Below are positions 35,174 to 36,430 of a DNA stretch of 36,430 bases, in pieces. Within the stretch, counting starts at the first letter, position 1; every line of letters starts with the position of its first letter. Source of the stretch: a virus. The stretch lies in IMG/VR virus record IMGVR_UViG_3300046028_004510, positions 1-36,430 of that record. One strand, 5' to 3'. The translations under genes were made by a program, and so were the position numbers. Under the pieces are notes generated by a model, which did not search any database, was not told the DNA's origin, and saw nothing but the letters and a program-made list of their open reading frames with translations.

Positions 35174-36120
35174 GAGTTGATATCAAGCAAGAATGTGCTG
35201 GTCGCTGGAGTGGTGTTTTAACTAATTTGGGCATTGATGCAAGGCTATTTAATGGCAAGCATCAGCCCTGCTTATTTTGTGGCGGTAAGGACAGAGCCAG
35301 ATGGGATAGAGCCAAAGAGTTTTATTACTGCTCACAATGTGGACATAAGCAACCGATTGATATGGCTATTGAACACACCGGATTGTCATTTAAAGAAACA
35401 ACTAACTTAATCAGGCCAACTGTTATGACGACACCACTACAAATTGTAAAGCCTGCCGATACACAACAAGCAGAGGCAAGAATACGCAAGATTCATGCAG
35501 GGTTAAAACATATCACGCCTGACACAGCTACTTTTTTGTACCTTGCAAAACGAGGCATAACAGTTTTACCCGATGCTGATTGCTACGAACATCCTAAATT
35601 AGATTATTGGGAGGATGGCGTTAAGACTGGGACTTATCCGGCAATGGTGTCAGTTTTTAGGACGCCAGTGGGTGAGGTATCAACCCTTCACATCACTTAC
35701 TTGACTAAAGACGGGGAGAAAGCGCCTGTGCCTACAGATAAAAAGATTCTGCCGGTTATGCGCCCATTGGTAGGGAGCGCTGTTAGATTGTTTGAAGCTG
35801 AAGAAGTGCTGGCTATTACGGAAGGCATAGAAACTGCGTTATCAGTAAGACAGGATCAAGGCGTTCATTGTTGGGCAGCAGGATCAGCACAAGCAATGGT
35901 CAATATCGTTATTCCTGAGAGCGTAAAAGTCGTTTGGATTTATGCCGATGCGGATGAAAGTTTTACCGGCCAGAAAGCCGCTTATGACTTAGCAAATCGG
36001 TTAAAGGTAAAAGAGGGAAAAACCGTTCGAGTTGTTACTTTAGTCAATCAAGAAACCGTTGAAGATTATGGACGTAAATGCGACTACAACGATTACGTCA
36101 TTATGAAAGCCGCTTCCTGA
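35170..36120 (+). CDS. Zinc-finger/TOPRIM DNA primase
   Basis: 316 residues. An N-terminal zinc finger with C34, C37, C54, C57 (PCLFCGGKDR, YYCSQCGHK) of the P4-alpha/DnaG type, and a TOPRIM domain with E218 in LAITEGIETA and D260, D262 in WIYADAD. TOPRIM sits at the C-terminal half and there is no helicase domain, so it should work with the helicase encoded just upstream. It makes RNA primers for replication. Overlaps the helicase by 4 bp. Confidence 0.88.
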   Translation: MRVDIKQECAGRWSGVLTNLGIDARLFNGKHQPCLFCGGKDRARWDRAKEFYYCSQCGHKQPIDMAIEHTGLSFKETTNLIRPTVMTTPLQIVKPADTQQAEARIRKIHAGLKHITPDTATFLYLAKRGITVLPDADCYEHPKLDYWEDGVKTGTYPAMVSVFRTPVGEVSTLHITYLTKDGEKAPVPTDKKILPVMRPLVGSAVRLFEAEEVLAITEGIETALSVRQDQGVHCWAAGSAQAMVNIVIPESVKVVWIYADADESFTGQKAAYDLANRLKVKEGKTVRVVTLVNQETVEDYGRKCDYNDYVIMKAAS

Positions 36121-36126
36121 CTGAAA

Positions 36127-36273
36127 ATGCACGAGTTTACAGAGATGATAGAAAAAACATTTGGCATACAAGCTAAAGCCATGAGGCATAAAGACACGTT
36201 AATCATGCGTGAAGGTAAGTTTCAACAAAAACGCAATATGACTGTGCCTAAATCGAGCGTGAACTGGTGTTAA
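36127..36273 (+). CDS. Small basic protein, 48 residues
   Basis: MHEFTEMIEKTFGIQAKAMR, HKDTLIMREGKFQQKRNMTV and PKSSVNWC. It starts six bases after the primase stop. Helical N-terminus, then basic. It is convergent with the antitoxin at the junction and overlaps its stop by 3 bases. No family recognised; a small regulator is possible. Confidence 0.6.
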   Translation: MHEFTEMIEKTFGIQAKAMRHKDTLIMREGKFQQKRNMTVPKSSVNWC

Positions 36274-36430
36274 GCAGCAATATGCAAATTAATATTCAAA
36301 GCCTTGATGATGCGATGGACGGTATCCCATTTAGGTTGCGTTTTACCGGACAAGGCTTTGTAAAGGCTCTCACGGTTAAGCCCTGTATCAGTAGCAAGCT
36401 GAGTAATACCTTTGGCTTTGGCGACATGAC
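36270..36430 (-). CDS. HigA-like antitoxin, C-terminal part (split by window ends)
   Basis: The TAA (plus 36270-36272) ends the frame that continues from base 250 leftward. Reading from 36430 it gives the last 50-odd residues, including SGKTQPKWDTVHRIIKALN and ending HIAA. Confirms that the window ends join. Confidence 0.85.
   Translation of the reverse strand, partial: HVAKAKGITQLATDTGLNRESLYKALSGKTQPKWDTVHRIIKALNINLHIAA
36305..36430. repeat. Terminal redundancy, right copy
   Basis: Identical to 4-129; see the left copy. Confidence 0.9.

Noticed and set aside
1-36430. tRNA genes and CRISPR arrays
   Set aside because: I found no cloverleaf with a T-loop sequence and acceptor end, and no regularly spaced repeats with spacers. 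The repeats present are in-frame gene repeats or operators.

Overview
The window is one complete circular phage genome written as a linear sequence. The last 126 bases (36305-36430) repeat bases 4-129, so the unit length is about 36,301 bp. Joining the ends restores an intact 93-residue antitoxin gene that is split across them. The map is that of a temperate, podovirus-like phage of a proteobacterium. A gammaproteobacterial host is my best guess, from NinB and YbcO relatives and from a secreted Asn-Pro-Tyr-Gly repeat protein; the sequence gives no firmer host evidence.

Layout. (1) 1-600 and 36270-36430: a HigBA-type toxin-antitoxin pair spanning the junction, read on the minus strand. (2) 601-2880, plus: a lambda nin-like block (NinB/Orf, YbcO-like nuclease, DUF1064 putative PD-(D/E)XK nuclease) followed by a chain of very small overlapping genes. 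(3) 2913-5946, plus: T4-type lysozyme, a probable Fe(II)/2-oxoglutarate oxygenase, small and large terminase, a holin candidate and a membrane/coiled-coil protein. (4) 5943-17528, plus: SU10-like portal, scaffold, capsid and adaptor, tail fibre proteins, a glycine-rich adhesin, the tail nozzle, and a virion protein carrying GNAT and ADP-ribosyltransferase-like domains. (5) 17572-23352, plus: internal (ejection) proteins in a T7-like order. (6) 23353-25272, minus: a secreted lysogenic-conversion candidate, a small Cys/His protein, a tyrosine integrase and a PrtN-like DNA-binding protein that may act as excisionase. (7) 25269-29707, minus: the leftward early operon with small regulators, SSB, an HNH endonuclease next to a truncated ssb, a DnaQ-like exonuclease and an ERF annealing protein. 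(8) 29708-32262: the immunity region, with a long structured PL leader, PL, a toxin-antitoxin-SecB-like chaperone operon, the repressor, and PR with its operators. (9) 32263-36273, plus: Cro-like and ribbon-helix-helix regulators, a 413-nt densely structured untranslated segment, a winged-helix protein, an SF2 helicase and a zinc/TOPRIM primase.

How it works together. Two promoters carry the same operator, TACC-N4-GGTA, twice each, with operator centres 25 bp apart; they are the PL and PR of a lambda-like switch. The repressor gene is followed, in the position where lambda has rexAB, by a toxin-antitoxin-chaperone (TAC) operon with its own promoter and terminator, a good candidate for prophage-encoded defence. 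RNA structure is unusually prominent: a pseudoknotted, terminator-ended PL leader, a structured segment before the replication genes, and a family of GNRA-tetraloop hairpins in front of several late genes, one with a compensatory base change.

The best candidates for something new are the TAC operon at the rex position, the two structured RNA regions, the tetraloop-hairpin family, and the GNAT plus ADP-ribosyltransferase virion protein.
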